Shown here: in pieces, positions 36,143 to 49,426 of the stretch
Layout of the letters: every line of letters starts with the position of its first letter
How positions within the stretch are numbered: the first letter of the stretch is position 1
Assembly: GCA_963682025.1 (NCBI GenBank)
Contig: OY821520.1
Location: 3,580,426 to 3,644,425, forward strand
Direction of reading: 5' to 3'
Length of the DNA: 64,000 bases
From: Cordilura impudica
Lineage: Eukaryota; Arthropoda; Insecta; Diptera; Scathophagidae
The notes under the pieces: model-generated
What the model was told of the DNA's origin: nothing
What the model saw: only the letters and a program-made list of their open reading frames with translations
Database searches by the model: none
Translations under genes and position numbers: made by a program

Positions 36143-38841
36143 ACAAGCTAACACTTTAATTATTTCTATTGCATCCATTCTATTTGACTTCTCCTCAAAT
36201 GTTCCACTGTACAATGTTCACATGCTCTGTAGCATCGATTTCAATTTTGATAAAAATCAAAAATATGGTTTCTTTAGTTAGTACTTTAATTTTATGTTGA
36301 CGATATCCAAACTGTATGACAAAGTTATATATGCACAGAAAACAGACAATTACAGCTAACTGCTGCATATTGACAATATTAAATTTAGTTTGAGTTATAA
36401 AAATTACCAAAAATCTTCATAATGATTTGACGTCATTGAAAAACTTTAAATCAGTGATGCATATATTTGATTTTTTTTTGCAAATTAAAGAAATAATGTT
36501 GCTTAAAAATCAGGTCAATAGGTCAATTGAAAGAAAAAACGGTTAAACTGAAAAATAATAATATAAAGTTAAGCATAAACAAAAACATACACAGTTTATT
36601 ATCTGATTTACTTTTTTTTCTATTTTTAGGTAAGTGTCCTTAAACGATTTTCCAAAATGTATTTAAATACAAAACAGGTTGGTATTAAATTCATAAGATA
36701 GTTTTGTTTAGTTAGAGATTTTTAACATTTTATTCTTAATATAAAAAAGAGCTTAAAGTTCTTTTTATGTTAAATTCACTCTATCAATATAACAGATGCG
36801 ACCGCAACAATTGTTGCTAATCATACACAGTGTTGGAACGAAATGCTTTCTATACATGTCATGCGCTCTTTAATTCTAGCATCTTGTTGCTTGAAAAAAA
36901 ATATGCCGCATTTTTTTTATTTAAAATATTTTTGTGTTTTTAAGGTTATTGTGTCACTTTTGACGTCACAAGTCGTTTATAGTATTCTTTGCTTTGTACA
37001 TAAAGTACTTTTTTGACTTGCATTCGTTTTTTTTCATTTCATATCATTTGGAATTTGGCCTTTCTTTTCTTAATGACAAACGAGTGTTCTGTTGTTGTTG
37101 CTGTTGTCGGTTTCGTTTAAGAAAATGCAGATTACTTGTTATTTTTGTTTCTATTTTTTTTTTTTGTTTCTTTTTATATAAACTCAGTTTGTTGTACTTT
37201 GGCAACATGTTGTTATAATCATATGTATATTGTTTGTTTTTTGTTTTTAGGAAGTCAAATCTTTTTTGAAAACAAGGAAGTCTAATTTCTTTATAGACAA
37301 CATTCAACTGTATCATTATTGATTATATAAATATATGTATATAAATTCTTAACGAATATTGAAAATTCTTAAATTTATCATAATAGAATATATTTGTTGT
37401 TAATCAAAATTTGTACTATGGACGTTTGAAGAAAAGTAACTAAATATGAAATTAGATTTAATCAATTAGATTAGCTATTATTGTTTAAGATCGAATGTCT
37501 GAAGAAATAAAGTACACAAAAGTGTGCTGCTATTATATATTATGTCTTTAGTAACAAACACTGAACATAGACAGACATTCCTATTTATTTTACACACTTT
37601 ATCAATTATTCTGTTTTGATTATAATTTAATATTTTTTTTTGCAATTTAAGTACTACATTTATTAGTTAAACAAAAAGTACACACCCACTCGCAAATAAC
37701 AAAATAATCAAATTTAATTTAAACAACTTATAAACACACGATCATTTTTAAACACATGGACATACATACACACTTTGATATCTGTCCATATATAAGTATA
37801 AAACGCTTTTACTACGAAGCCTTTTAACTTAAAATATTATTAAAATGTTTACAAATTTTAAACGTGAAAGATTTCTCACACTTACTTATCTCAATAAAAT
37901 ATTGTTATTAAAAATATGAAAGATTGAACAGAATCCATTTCAATAATTTTGCATTTTATGAAACAATTTGAAGGAATTCCTGTTTAAAATCTTTTATCTA
38001 ATACGGTTTTAGCACATTTAATTTTATTACAAAAATCATAAATTAATGTTAGCAGGGAAGTAAATTTTTTCACGGCTATTAACGTTTTCCCCACTCTGAT
38101 ATATTATGTACAGATACAGATACACTTACACAGACACACATCTATTAATCACCTTCGCAACTTGTCTACAAATATGTAGTTGTTGGTGATTTTGTTTGAT
38201 TTGCAGATGTTCTATTTCAAAGCTCATTTAAATTTTCCTTCTTTTCATATGAGTTGCGTACAGTTGTATCCTACAATTTGTATTTAGTACTTTCTTACAG
38301 TCAAACTAAACGTTCCAAAGCTATTTATAGATATTATAATTATTGTTGTATTTTTATTTTTAGACATTCTCATACATTTACATGTTCATTTATTTTGAGC
38401 AAATAAAATTTCTTTTTGTTTTTAAATTGATTGAACACCATTTCACTTTAAAAACTAAATATGTACAATATTCTTTTAAATAATTTCATTAATTTTAAGT
38501 ATTGAAAAATCTTCTCCCAAGAATGAATATTTAAAATTATCACAATGGATGGAAATATTCCTTTATAGATACTAGGAAGTAAATTATAAATAATGATCGT
38601 GAGTTAATGAAAAACATATTTTTTTATTTTCCTTTTCAAAAGTGAATATCTTCATAAATTGCTACTTTGGAAGCAATGCAAAAGTGATTCGTTTAAAATT
38701 GTTCAGAAGTTACCAGTAGAATCAGAACTAAAAACCTGAATGAATTTTCTTAAATAAAAAAAATAATAAAAATGTGAAAATATGATCAAATTAGAAATTA
38801 ATCAAGGTCAAGATCAAATGTTTTTACTTTAAATAAAACAA
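36143..38841. other. No gene seen
   Basis: 2.7 kb of AT-rich, non-repetitive-looking sequence, possibly host intronic or intergenic DNA. I see no credible exon. An isolated TGACGTCA lies near 36960. Confidence 0.5.
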
Positions 38842-39484
38842 GACAAGTAAGAAAATTATCGACCGTCTAGACCGACTATGCGATACCCTCTACAAAGCGT
38901 TTAAAGAATTGGTCTTAGGTCCAACTAATTGGGTATATAAAATAAGCATAAACCAAATCTGAGTGGAATTTTTATTATATTTTTTCTTGCATATCTCAAA
39001 AAGTCCATATGCAATATTTATATGGGGACTAGGTTGAAAAATGGACCCATTCTGGCAATATTGGCTAAGGTCACTTATTTTTTGCAAACACAAATTAAAT
39101 TTTAGAAAAAATTTTGCAATATTTTTGTTTCTGATAGGTTTAAGTGAAGCAGATTTATATGGAGGCTACTAATTAATGGATGTAAAAAACATATACTTAG
39201 CCAATTTGACCGAGATCTATTTATATGATAATTTGGATCTTACGGCAATTTAAGTCGATCTCATGGCGGTCATTTGAATGGGACGAGTTCTCCACATGCA
39301 CCGATTTTCACGAATTTTAGTCAAGTTCGTCCTATGGTCGAAAGAAGCTTATATACCAAATGAAATCAAAATATATTAATATTTGCGACATCAACGGACG
39401 GACGGACATCGCTCTGGTATAATAAAAGGTGGGTCAAGGCACAAACTCATTATACCCTGACGACTAGTGCTATAGGGTATAGAA
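38842..39484 (-). mobile_element. DINE-like element, copy L
   Basis: From GACAAGTAAGAAAATTATCG with GACCGTCTAGACCGACTAT to GTGCTATAGGGTATAGAAAA. The tract is reduced to GGACGGACGGAC and the middle has deletions. Confidence 0.78.
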
Positions 39485-39785
39485 AAACTGGCACATTTAG
39501 TTCGATCGCGTCACTAACCTTCGTCATTAACCAACAGCAGTAGATTGTTTGTTTGGTAAAATGTTAGATTCGTATACCGTCGCTGAAATCATCCTAATGA
39601 GAATCCCATGTTTTATTTCAGGTTAAAAGATTCGATCTTGAGCTGGATTAATTTTTATTAAGATCGAAAATAACATTTTTTATTTTTATATTTGTAAAAA
39701 TAGAAAATAATAAATTAGATATGAAAACATTTTAAAATATGTAGAAATCTACAAGTTCTATTAATATTTTCTATACCTCAATACA

Positions 39786-40524
39786 AACAAGTAAGAAAAT
39801 TATAGTCGGTCTAGATCCACTATACAATACCCTATACGATGCGTTTCAAAAGAGGGTCTTGGATCCAACTTTGCTGAGGCAATAACTGAATATAGAAAAT
39901 ACGCATAAATCCAATTTTACTGCTATTGTTATTAATTTTTGACGTGCAGATAGGAAAAAGTTCATAAATGATATTAGAAAAATGGACCGATTATGACCAT
40001 AATTTTCTCAAAACCATATCTAAACTATATTTGAGAAAAATCGATGGAATATTTTTGTTTTTTTTGATATATATATATATATATATATATAGATACATAT
40101 ATGTAGGGACTTTGACTAAAACTGATCCCACAGAGTTAATTATTGGACTACTGATTACTGGGTATAATACACACAAATACACGAGATTTTATCGATATAA
40201 GTATATATGATAATCTGGATCTTACGACCATTTTAAATGGTCCAAAGGAGTTATTTGTATGGGGACTAGGTCTAAACATGCAGCGATTTCCACCTATGGG
40301 TGATAAAATATAGTATGATTTTTATCAAGATATATTGATATTTGCGACCTGTTGTTAGATTCTAATGTTTACTTTAAATAAGCGGACAGACAGACATACG
40401 GACGAACGGAGTGTAATCCCTTTATCGACTCTGAAATTGATTCGGCTTAGAAAGAGATTCTAAGTCGAAGAAAGAGGTTATAAGTCGATCGGTACAATAA
40501 AAGGTGAGTCTAGGACAAATATTG
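39786..40524 (-). mobile_element. DINE-like element M, first part (split by an A-rich element)
   Basis: From AACAAGTAAGAAAATTATAG to GTCTAGGACAAATATT. It contains a (TA)n run near 40069-40090, the second microsatellite position known in mini-me elements. It stops exactly where the A-rich element begins; the missing end is at 43317-43387. Confidence 0.82.
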
Positions 40525-43316
40525 ATGTGTAAACATCTATACGCGCAGGGGGTACATTTCTATTTCACAATACAATCACAAAAACAACGCTACATGTGGG
40601 ACGTAAGATAAAATCGGTGTGACTTAAGATTGTATTGGTGAAAAAATTTTGATATGTAACAACCTGCTAGAAAATGAAAAATGAAAAATATAAAATCCAA
40701 AATGAAAAATGAAAAAAAAATTAAAAATGAAAAAGAAAAATGAAGAATAAAAAATGAAAACCCAAAATGAAAACTGAATAATGAAAAATGAAAAATGAAA
40801 AATTAAAAATAAATAATAAAAAAAATTAAATAAAAAAATAAAAAATCAAAAATAAATAACAAAAAAAGAATAATGAAAAATTAAAAATAAAAAATGAAAA
40901 ATTAAAAATAAAAAATGAAAAATTAAAAATGAATAATGAGAAATGAAAAATCAAAAATGAAAAACGAAAAATAAAAAATTAAAAATAAAAAATGGAAAAT
41001 GAAAAATAAAAAATTAAAATGAAAAATAAAAACAAAATATGAAAAATGAAAAATTAAAAATTAAAAATTAAAACTGAAAATTGAAAATTTAAAATTAAAA
41101 ATGGAAAATGAAAAACGAAAAACGAAAAATGAAAAATGAAAAATGAGAACTGAAAAATAAAAATAAAAATAAAAATAAAAAAAAATAAAAAATTAAAAAT
41201 CAAAAATCAAAAACTAAAAATAAAAAACAAATAATGAAAAATAAAAAATGAAAAATAAAAATTGAAAAATAAAAAATGAAAAGTGAAAAATAAAAAATGA
41301 AAAATGAAAAATAAAAAATTAAAAATGAAAAATTAAAAATGAAAAACAAAAAATGAAAAATGAAAAATAAAAAATGAAAAATAAAATATTAAAAATGAAA
41401 AATGAAAAATAAAAACCGAAAAGTGAAAAATAAAAAATAAAAAATAAAAAACGAAAAAGAAAAAAAATTAAAAATGAAAAATGAAAATGAAAAATTAATA
41501 ATGAATAATGAGAAATGGAAAATAAAAAAATTAGAAACGATAAATAAAAAACGAAAAATTAAAAAAGAAAAATGAAAAATAAAAAAAAAAAAATTAAAAA
41601 TTAAAATTAAAAAATGAAAAATTAAAAATAATAAAAAAAAATGAAAAATTAAAATTAAAAAATTAGAAATATAAAATTAACGTAAAAAGAAAAAAAAAAA
41701 GATATGAAAAATGAAAAATACATAATGTAAAATAAATAATGAAAAATAAAAAATTAAAAAATAAATATAAAAACGAAAAATTAAAAATGAAAAACGAAAA
41801 GCGAAAAATTAAAAATGAAAAATGAAAAACGAAAAACGAAAATGAGAAATACAAGTAAGAAAATTATAGTCGGTCTAGACCGACTATACAATACTCTATA
41901 CCATGGTTTAGAGACCCTATCTCTCCGGTCCAATACACATAAACTAAATTTGAGTGGCATTGTTATTAATTTTTTTGGCTGCAGATATGAAAAAGTTGAT
42001 ATCGGGTGCTATATTTATATTGGGACTTGGTCGAAAAATGAACCGATCCTAACCATATATGGTAAGGTCACTTATATTTTGAAAAAATGTATACAAACCA
42101 AATTTGAGAAAGGTCTGTGCAATATTTTTGTTTTTTGATAGATTTAAGTGAAGAACGGGAAGCATCTCTATATGGGGCCTATGACCAAGAATTATCATAT
42201 AGCGATTATTTTTGGACAACTTTTTAATGGATATAATAAACACATACAAACCCCATTTGACTGAGTTCCATATGATAATTTGGATCTTATGGCAATTTAT
42301 GTCGATTTCATAGGGGTCATTTGTATGGGGACTAGGTCTGAACGTGGTCCGAATTTCACCAATTTCAATAGCGTTCATTCTATGCTGGCAAATACCAAAT
42401 TTCATCAAAATATATTCAAATTTGCGACCTGTAGTTTGATTACAAGGACACACAGACGGACGGACGGACATCGCTAAATCGACTCAGAAAGTAATTCTGA
42501 GCCGATCGGTATAATAAAAGATGGGTCTGGGCCAAATATTTTTGGTAGTACAATCAGCAGCACAAAATCATTACACCTTATTTATACCTCTATGTGTTTT
42601 GTGAAAAATAAAAATAAAAAATTAAAAATGAATAATGAGATATGAAAAATCAAAAATGAAAAACGAAAAATATAAAATGAAAAATTAAAACAGAAAAATG
42701 AAAAATGTAGAATGAAAAATAAAAAAAAATTAAAAATGAAAATTAAAAAATGAAAAATGTAAAATGTAAAATGAACAATAAAAAAAAAAAGAATGAAACA
42801 TGAAAATTAAAAAATGAAAAATAAAAAAATGGAAAAATAATCGATAAATAAGATATGAAAAATAAAAAATAAAAAATGCTAAGTAAATAATGGAAAATAA
42901 AAATTAAAAAAAAAAAAATGAAAAAATAAATATAAAAACGAAGAATTAGAAATGAAAAACGAAAAGCGAAAAATGAAAAACGAAAAGCGAAAAATGAAAA
43001 ATTAAAAATGAATAACAAAAAATGGAAAATAGAAAATAAAAATTAAAAAATTAAAAATAAGAAATGAAAAATTAAAAATAAATAGCGAAAATGGAAATTA
43101 AAAAATAAGGAATGAATAACGAAAAATTAAAAATTAACCGTTTGAGATAATAAATAATAATAAGTATTTTCATATTAGCAAAGCCCCTGCCGTTGATTGC
43201 TAAAAGTGATACGAAGATGACGCTTTTTGTTTGATTTTAAAAAAGGGCCATAAAAAGTCTTTAATTTATAGATGTTTACACATCTCCCCTGTAATCGGAC
43301 TCACATGATTTTTTTT
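40525..43316 (+). mobile_element. A-rich element family copy inserted in DINE M, containing DINE N
   Basis: Left end GATGTGTAAACATCTATACG then CGCAGGGGG, a block with a CAATACAATC...GATTGTATTG inverted pair (40568-40652), then AAAAATG/AAAAATA 7-mers, DINE N, more 7-mers, and the right block: TTAACCGTTTGAGATAATAA, AGCCCCTGCCGTTGATTGCT, GATGACGCTTTTTGTTTGAT, TAGATGTTTACACATC, GATCGGACTCACATGA-like text and a poly-T. The split DINE fixes both boundaries. GATGTGTAAACATCTA occurs inverted near the two ends. Confidence 0.82.
41850..42600 (-). mobile_element. DINE-like element, copy N, inside the A-rich element
   Basis: From TACAAGTAAGAAAATTATAG with an exact TAGTCGGTCTAGACCGACTA to a worn TTACACCTTATTTATACCTC end. 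(GGAC)3 tract. Third nesting level: N lies in the A-rich element, which lies in DINE M. Confidence 0.85.
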
Positions 43317-43387
43317 TTTGGCAGTTACAAACATCAGCACACTCTCATTATGCCCTCCTCAATACATAGTGGTATAGGGTATAAAAA
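43317..43387 (-). mobile_element. DINE-like element M, second part
   Basis: TTGGCAGTTACAAACATCAG through CATAGTGGTATAGGGTAT-AAAAAC. It continues exactly the sequence that breaks off at 40524 in the family alignment. Confidence 0.8.
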
Positions 43388-43718
43388 CAACTGCATTTGA
43401 ACTTGTGAAAAAACAATTTAAAATAAAATTTATGTTATATTAAGATTTTGTTAATTTGTTCAGATGTTGTTGGAAAAAAATTTATTAAAAGTAAGAAATG
43501 GGCATATTTGAAATTGGTATAAAATATTGAAGCTGTTTGTTTTTTCTTTTGCTGGGGAACTATGTAATAAGAATTTTTTGTGTACCGTGCATCATTTTCA
43601 AGAAATTTTCACATATTTGTTTGTTTGATGTGTTAGGTTATCAGATTGTATTTGATATTTTCTTTTTTATATCAAAAAGCAAAATTGTAAGTTCCAAGAA
43701 TAAAGTTTTTATTAAAAT
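43388..43718. other. No gene seen
   Basis: AT-rich. The plus frame 43537-43770 is hydrophobic and runs into the next element; no recognisable domain. Confidence 0.45.
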
Positions 43719-44152
43719 TCTTTCTTTCCATATGCATATGAGCTTTGAATCTCTCCCTGATTGTGCGTGACTATGCGTGACTGTGCGTGACTGCGTCAAA
43801 GTCTTTTTACAGTAAGTCTATCGACCAAGTTTCAGATCGATCGGATAAAGGGAAAAAGGGTTTTTAGTCTCTCCGTGGGTGTGCGTGCCAATGCGTGACT
43901 GTGCGTGTCTAAGTCAAAGTTAACATTTTTTCACAGCTTGTGTATGGTCTAAGTTTCAGATCCATTGGATGAGGGGAAATGACATTTAGATCACTCCGTG
44001 ACTGTATGTGACTATGCGTGACTGTGCGTGACTACCCCAAAATTAATCTGTAGCCATAAGAAGACTATGGGCCAAGTTTCAGATCAATTGGATAAGGGAA
44101 ATGGGGTTGACCCACAACAGACAGACAAAGAGTATGAGTTAAAAGAAAGAGT
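43719..44152 (+). mobile_element. Short element built of ~124-bp GTGACTGTGC-rich units, three units
   Basis: Begins TTCTTTCTTTCCATATGCAT, ends GAGTTAAAAGAAAGAG, i.e. imperfect inverted ends (CTTTCTTT / AAAGAAAG). Inside are about three units, each with repeated GTGCGTGACT words, then CAAGTTTCAGATCGATCGGA. A longer copy with the same two ends lies at 59408-60325, which argues for a mobile unit and not a local satellite. Confidence 0.72.
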
Positions 44153-45492
44153 TTAAAAATAAAATAACTTATTTTTTAACATTCAAAGTTCTCTGTTTTC
44201 TTCGACGACCTTGAACTAATCATAAAATAAAGAAAATTTTGGTGCACATTTCTTTTAAAAGTTTTCATTAATATTCTTGCGACTTATTGATCTTTTCAGA
44301 ACTTTTATAATATGTGGCGTAGGGGGTCGAAGTAAATAAAATAACATTCATAATAAAGAGACCAAAAAGTCATTTATTTCGGTTTGAACTCAAAAAGTCA
44401 TTTATTTCGGTTTGAACTCTTTTCCTCCATTATAAAATTAATTATATTGTTAATTATGTTGTGTGACTGAACGTATGTATGTATATATACTTGTATATGC
44501 AGATATGTATATGTGTATGTGTGGTATGTGTAGGTGATTTTTCTTTTTGTTAGTTTTTGACATCTATAAATTATCTTTATTATTTTTTATTTAATACTTA
44601 TGTTAGTGTATCGTTAATAGTTTTCTTCTTCTTTTTCTAGTTTTATTTTTATTATTTTTATTTTTTTTTGTTCTAATCCACGGATTTATACTTTCATTAC
44701 CACATGCATTAATGTAAGTATTATATTGTTGATGGTCAAATTGGCAGCAGACCAATTTTTAAGTGCTTAAATCATAAATGAATTGCAAACAACTTGTATG
44801 AATTGTTAAATAAAAAAAAAAAAATGTTGGCTAAATTTCAGTTAAACGAACACTTTATCAGATTTTGGTTTTGGTTGTTGATAATTTTGTCATGGTTATG
44901 AGTTAAAATTTTTCTTATCTAAACTAATAAAATACAAATCATAAAACTCATTTGATTTCAAATATCTGATTTTATTTTTTAAATATAAGAATAAAATGAA
45001 CAAAGCTGGAAGGTAATATAATCATTTTTATTGTTATTAAAAAAAATTGGAAAGATTGCTTAGTTGACGCTTTCCGATTTCCTTTTTTTTATATTTGTAT
45101 ATATTTGAATTAGATTTATATAATGTACTTGATTGGCGTTAAATTTCTCAGACAAGCTTAATAAGCTGAACAATTGTACCTTCGGAAAAATTTGAAAAAT
45201 TTATATACTAAAAATTGGAAAACCAAATTATCTAACAAGAGTTAATTGTATTCAAAAAAATCTCTTAGTTATGAGATAAGAGCTAAATTCTAAACTAATT
45301 TTAAAACATTAAAGAAACATTTTATTATTCTTATTTTCAAAAAAAAAAAAAAAAAAAAAAATATTTGTTTGATGCTGTTATTAATTTTATAAAATAATTT
45401 TTTGAAGGTATAAAAGAAATAGAAGAGTACGAAAACTGTCTTAACAATTTAATACTAAATAAAGTGAAAATCGCAAAAAAAAAACCTATATA
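44153..45492. other. No gene seen
   Basis: AT-rich, with a direct repeat AAAAGTCATTTATTTCGGTT (44369 and 44393, 24 bp apart) and an A21 run near 45340. No credible coding region. Confidence 0.5.
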
Positions 45493-45669
45493 TTTTGGAT
45501 AGAAGTATATAACTTCAAAAAGTCAGCCACTCAATAACCGCTTTAAAAAATTGCAAGTTTCGTTATAGATATATTAGCATTTCCATACTCAAACGCTGAA
45601 GTCGAAAGAGTATTCAGTTCAATGAATTTTTTAAAATTCTTTAAACACAAAATTCCGTTAATTCTTTAA
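45493..45669 (+). pseudogene. hAT transposase C-terminal dimerisation fragment
   Basis: Translates as FWIEVYNFK, then after two in-frame stops ILAFPYSNAEVERVFSSMN, the signature of the hAT C-terminal dimerisation region. It ends at TAA 45669. About 59 residues remain of a transposase that normally exceeds 500. Immediately followed by a Helitron. Confidence 0.82.
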
Positions 45670-45675
45670 TACATA

Positions 45676-45978
45676 CTAGCAGATTCCAGACCTCGAAATT
45701 CGAGTGAAAATTCTAGGAAATTTTATTTTTTCATAAATGAAGACCCTAAAGGCATGCTAATCAGTTGTAGCCAATTTTTATTACAAACACATTAACAAAT
45801 TTAATAAACACACACATAGCATTGCAACTTACTCAATATAGGGAAAAAAAAGTCTGTAACTCTGCAAATCGGATAAAAGAAATACCTTTCAAATAATATA
45901 CGCTTGGTCAAAATCAGTATAAAACGGTAGAACAAGACATCGGTCACAAGAAATCGCCTAGCATATTAATATTATAGA
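45676..45978 (-). mobile_element. Small non-autonomous Helitron
   Basis: Minus orientation. The 5' end is on the right, TCTATAATATTAATATGC (45978 leftward), preceded by host A. The 3' end is CTAG at 45676-45679, followed in element sense by host T. The hairpin CTCGAATTTCGAG lies 12 nt before CTAG. Internal deletion relative to 62086-62423. Confidence 0.85.
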
Positions 45979-46636
45979 TTTGGACAATTCACAACTGTTA
46001 TCGTATTTTTGTTTGTTGTATTAAAATATACTTAAAAATCATTTGTTCTGAACAGTCAGTTGCAATTTCATATTATAAAACGTCAAATAGTCAAATATTA
46101 AATTTATAAAAACAAGAACAAAAAAGTTAAAAAGACATAATTTATTTCCTTAAGTAAAAAATATAATATAAATATAAAAATATATGTAAATATATAAAAT
46201 ATAAAAAATATTGTTTTGGATTTAATTTTTAAAATAAATATGAAATCCAAGAAATTTTAGTATGAGACTGATTCAACTTTTGACGCATCGTAAAAGCGTT
46301 CATACAGGATTGCCTAAAGCAAATGGAGCGATTACGTCCATCACCCTACAGAAGTGCTGATAATACACTTGAGTTATTATTTTCAAAAATAAAATGCATT
46401 GGTATATGTATATACACATGGACACAAACAACTAAATACTTTTCTTCTGACACTAAACTCTTTTTGTTGGGGTTTAGGCGAATGCGTTTTGTTTGACAAC
46501 AAAAGATAACTAATATTAAAAATATATAAACATTAATTTTTATATAAAAAAAACTAACGATGGATTTGTATTATTTTCCATTTTCTTTTTTAATTTTAAT
46601 TTATGTTTGTTGATAAACTTTTATTTCTTTTTTCTT
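45979..46636. other. No gene seen
   Basis: AT-rich. Nothing recognisable. Confidence 0.5.
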
Positions 46637-46860
46637 TTCCCATTTCATTTCATTTCATTTCATTTCATTTCATTTCATTTCATTTCATTTCATTTCATTT
46701 CATTTCATTTCATTTCATTTCATTTCATTTCATTTCATTTCATTTCATTTCATTTCATTTCATTTCATTTCATTTCATTTCATTTCATTTCATTTCATTT
46801 CATTTCATTTCATTTCATTTCATTTCATTTCATTTCATTTCATTTCATTTCATTTCATTT
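46637..46860. repeat. (CATTT)n pentanucleotide microsatellite
   Basis: About 44 perfect copies of CATTT with no interruption that I can see. Two overlapping open frames (FHFISFHFI) are translations of it. Confidence 0.98.
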
Positions 46861-46927
46861 ATTCAGTCAATGGTATACAAAAGTTCCTTACAGACTATAA
46901 CTAAATTTAAAAATTAATACATACATA

Positions 46928-47282
46928 CTAGCAGATTCCAGCCCTCGAAATTTGAGTGCAAATTCTACGAAATTTTATTTTTTCATTACATAAAGACCCT
47001 AAAGGTATGCTAATCAATTATTCCCAATTCGCAAATCAACACAAAAAACAAACTCATTTTTATTACAAACACATTAACAAATTTAATAAACACACACATA
47101 GCATTGCATAATTTTTTGTATGTGTTGGTAGCAACTTTAAATGCAATTTACTCAAACTAAAGGAAAAAATTAAAAATCTGTAAATCTGCAACACTGCTAA
47201 AAAGAAATACCTTTCAAATAATATACGTTTGGACAAAATCGGGATAAAACGGTAGAACAAAACATTGGTCACAAGAAATCGC
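46928..47282 (-). mobile_element. Small non-autonomous Helitron, 5'-truncated
   Basis: CTAG at 46928-46931 with host T beyond, the hairpin region as CTCAAATTTCGAG, and the body intact to AGAAATCGCC, where it meets LINE sequence. The last ~22 bp of the 5' end are missing. Confidence 0.8.
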
Positions 47283-48287
47283 CTTATTTTATAAATTTAA
47301 TAACTCAAAGAGAAACAGCTTAAAACTTTCTTTTGAAGTGCAAAATTGAATAGTGCGATTCAATTTTTTTTTAACGGCCGTTTCATTTATTTTATTGAGA
47401 TCGTTAAAAGCACGATTTAACGTAATGTTTATTGCATAATTAGTGCGATGGTACGATACATTAAATATGTGATGATTGTGATGTAAAATTCTAGGTGGGG
47501 CATAAAAAGATATCTGCGAGAGAAAGTCATGAAAATCAATATCTCAAGTAATTAAATCAAATATAAACAACGAGCTTTGAAATCTACGCCTATATTCTAA
47601 AGTCTCAAGACCAAGAAGCAAGCCTTTAGCTTCACATGAGGCTAAAGGATCAATAAAATTTGATTGACAAGAGAGCGTATTTAAAAAATAAACGTTGCAC
47701 TTGCTCAAAGCGGGAGATGTGTTTCACAGAATGTGGACTCCACACGACAGCAGCATATTCTAATTTTTGATCTAACATAAGATGTGTAGGTCAATTTTCA
47801 TGTATTAGGATCAGAAAAATCAGAGCAACTTCTCCTAATAAATGCAAGGACTTTACATGCTTTCGATACTATATAATTTATTTGGAGAATGAAAGACATT
47901 GTAGAGTCAAAAACGACTTCCATATCAGTTAATATGTCAATAGTAGTTAAATTCTGACCACCCAAACTAAAACAAAAGACGGTATCGGATTGCGAGATCT
48001 AGAAAAAGAGACATGACGACATTTTGAAAGATTTAAAAGCAGATTATCATCAAAAATCATTTTGAAAGTTATATATATCAATAAAGGAGGAGAATTGCCA
48101 ATATATTTTTAAATCATCAGCATAAAGCAAAAAGCGACAGAGACATCATTTATAAACAAATTAAACTCTACAAATTCCATTAGATTGGTATGATCTTATC
48201 CACATAAGGTTAGAATGCAATCGCATTGCCTGCAGCTTATAATAAAGAATACTATGTATGAGATATCCTGTCAAAGGCTTTAGAAAA
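47283..48287 (-). pseudogene. LINE ORF2, RT palm to C-terminus (3' half, split by a DNA transposon)
   Basis: Minus strand, in coding order: SKAFDRISHTILYYKLQAMR (from 48287), an FINDVS block, catalytic YADD at 48113-48124 followed by LKIYW, FSLGGQNLTTIDILTDMEVV, KVLAFIRRSCSDF, VWSPHSVKHISRFEQVQRLF, FDLIT..IDFHDFLSQISF, and YHRTNYAIN near the C-terminus. This is the usual order of a non-LTR retrotransposon RT and its tail. Several frameshifts. Its 5' half continues at 52788. Clade not assigned. Confidence 0.85.
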
Positions 48288-48571
48288 CACTGGTGCTCTA
48301 GAATTGGGTTTTGACAAAAAAGAAATTCCCACAAAAAGTGAGTATGGGGTTTGAATACACTATGCATATGATAAAAAAAAACGAATTTTTAAAAAAATCC
48401 TAAAACGAATTTTAAAGTTATGACCATTTAAAGTTTTTGGTTTATAAAAATTGGGCGCCATTTGAAAAAACAAAAAAACAACAACTGAAATAAATATTTT
48501 TCAAAGAAATGAAAATTAAGAATAATACTGTAGTAAAAGCAAGCAATTTTCAATTAAATAAACACAATTAA

Positions 48572-49290
48572 AACAAGTAAGAAAATTATAGTCGGTCTAG
48601 ACCGACTATACGATACCCTATACCATGCGTTTAGAGACCCTATCTCTTAGGCCCAACTAACTGGACATAGAAAATAAGCAAAAACCAAATTTGAGTGGGA
48701 TTTTTATTAATTTTTTTGGCTGCAGATATGAAAAAGTTCATATCGGATGCTATATCTATATGGGGACTAGGTCCAAAAATGGACCGATCCTGATCATGTT
48801 TGGTAAAGTCTCTTGTATTTTGCAAAAATATATACAAACAAAATCTGAGAAGAATCAGTGCAATATTTTTGATTTTTAATAGATTTAAGTGAAGATCGCG
48901 AAGCAGCTCTATATGGGGCCAAAGGGATCATTTTTGGACTAATCATTAATGGACGTAATGAACGCATACAAACGCAATTTGAGTAAGATCTATATGACAA
49001 TTTGGATCTTATGGCAATTTATGTCGATTTCATATGGGTAATTTGTATGGGCGCTAGGTCTGAACATGGACCGATTCTCACCAATTTCAATAGCGTTCAT
49101 CCCATGGCCGATAAAAGCTTATGTACCAAATTTCATCTAAATACATTCATATTTGCGATCTGCAGTTTGATTACAAGCTTTACATGGACACACAGACGGA
49201 CGGACGGACGGACGGACATTGTTAAATCAACTTAGAAAGTGATTCTGATTCGATCGGTATAATTAAAGATGGGTCTAGGGTATAAAAATT
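48572..49290 (-). mobile_element. DINE-like element in the 4.5-kb transposon
   Basis: From AACAAGTAAGAAAATTATAG with an exact palindrome to GGGTCTAGGGTATAAAAATT. The left-end segment with the ACCACATAGTGG hairpin has been deleted. (GGAC) tract of about five units. Confidence 0.87.
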
Positions 49291-49426
49291 TTTGTTAGGT
49301 AGATAATATTCTTCGGAGATGAAATCTGCATGAAAGTGTCGTCCAAATCTCAAATTAAACCAACTACTAAACACCCATTTAAACTTATTAAATTGATACA
49401 CACTATTTAAAATTTTTTTTATATAT

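Noticed and set aside
36955..36970. TGACGTCA, a CRE-type palindrome
   Set aside because: A single 8-mer with no promoter context; expected by chance at this scale.
46603..46917. Two overlapping frames of FHFIS repeats
   Set aside because: Translated (CATTT)n microsatellite.
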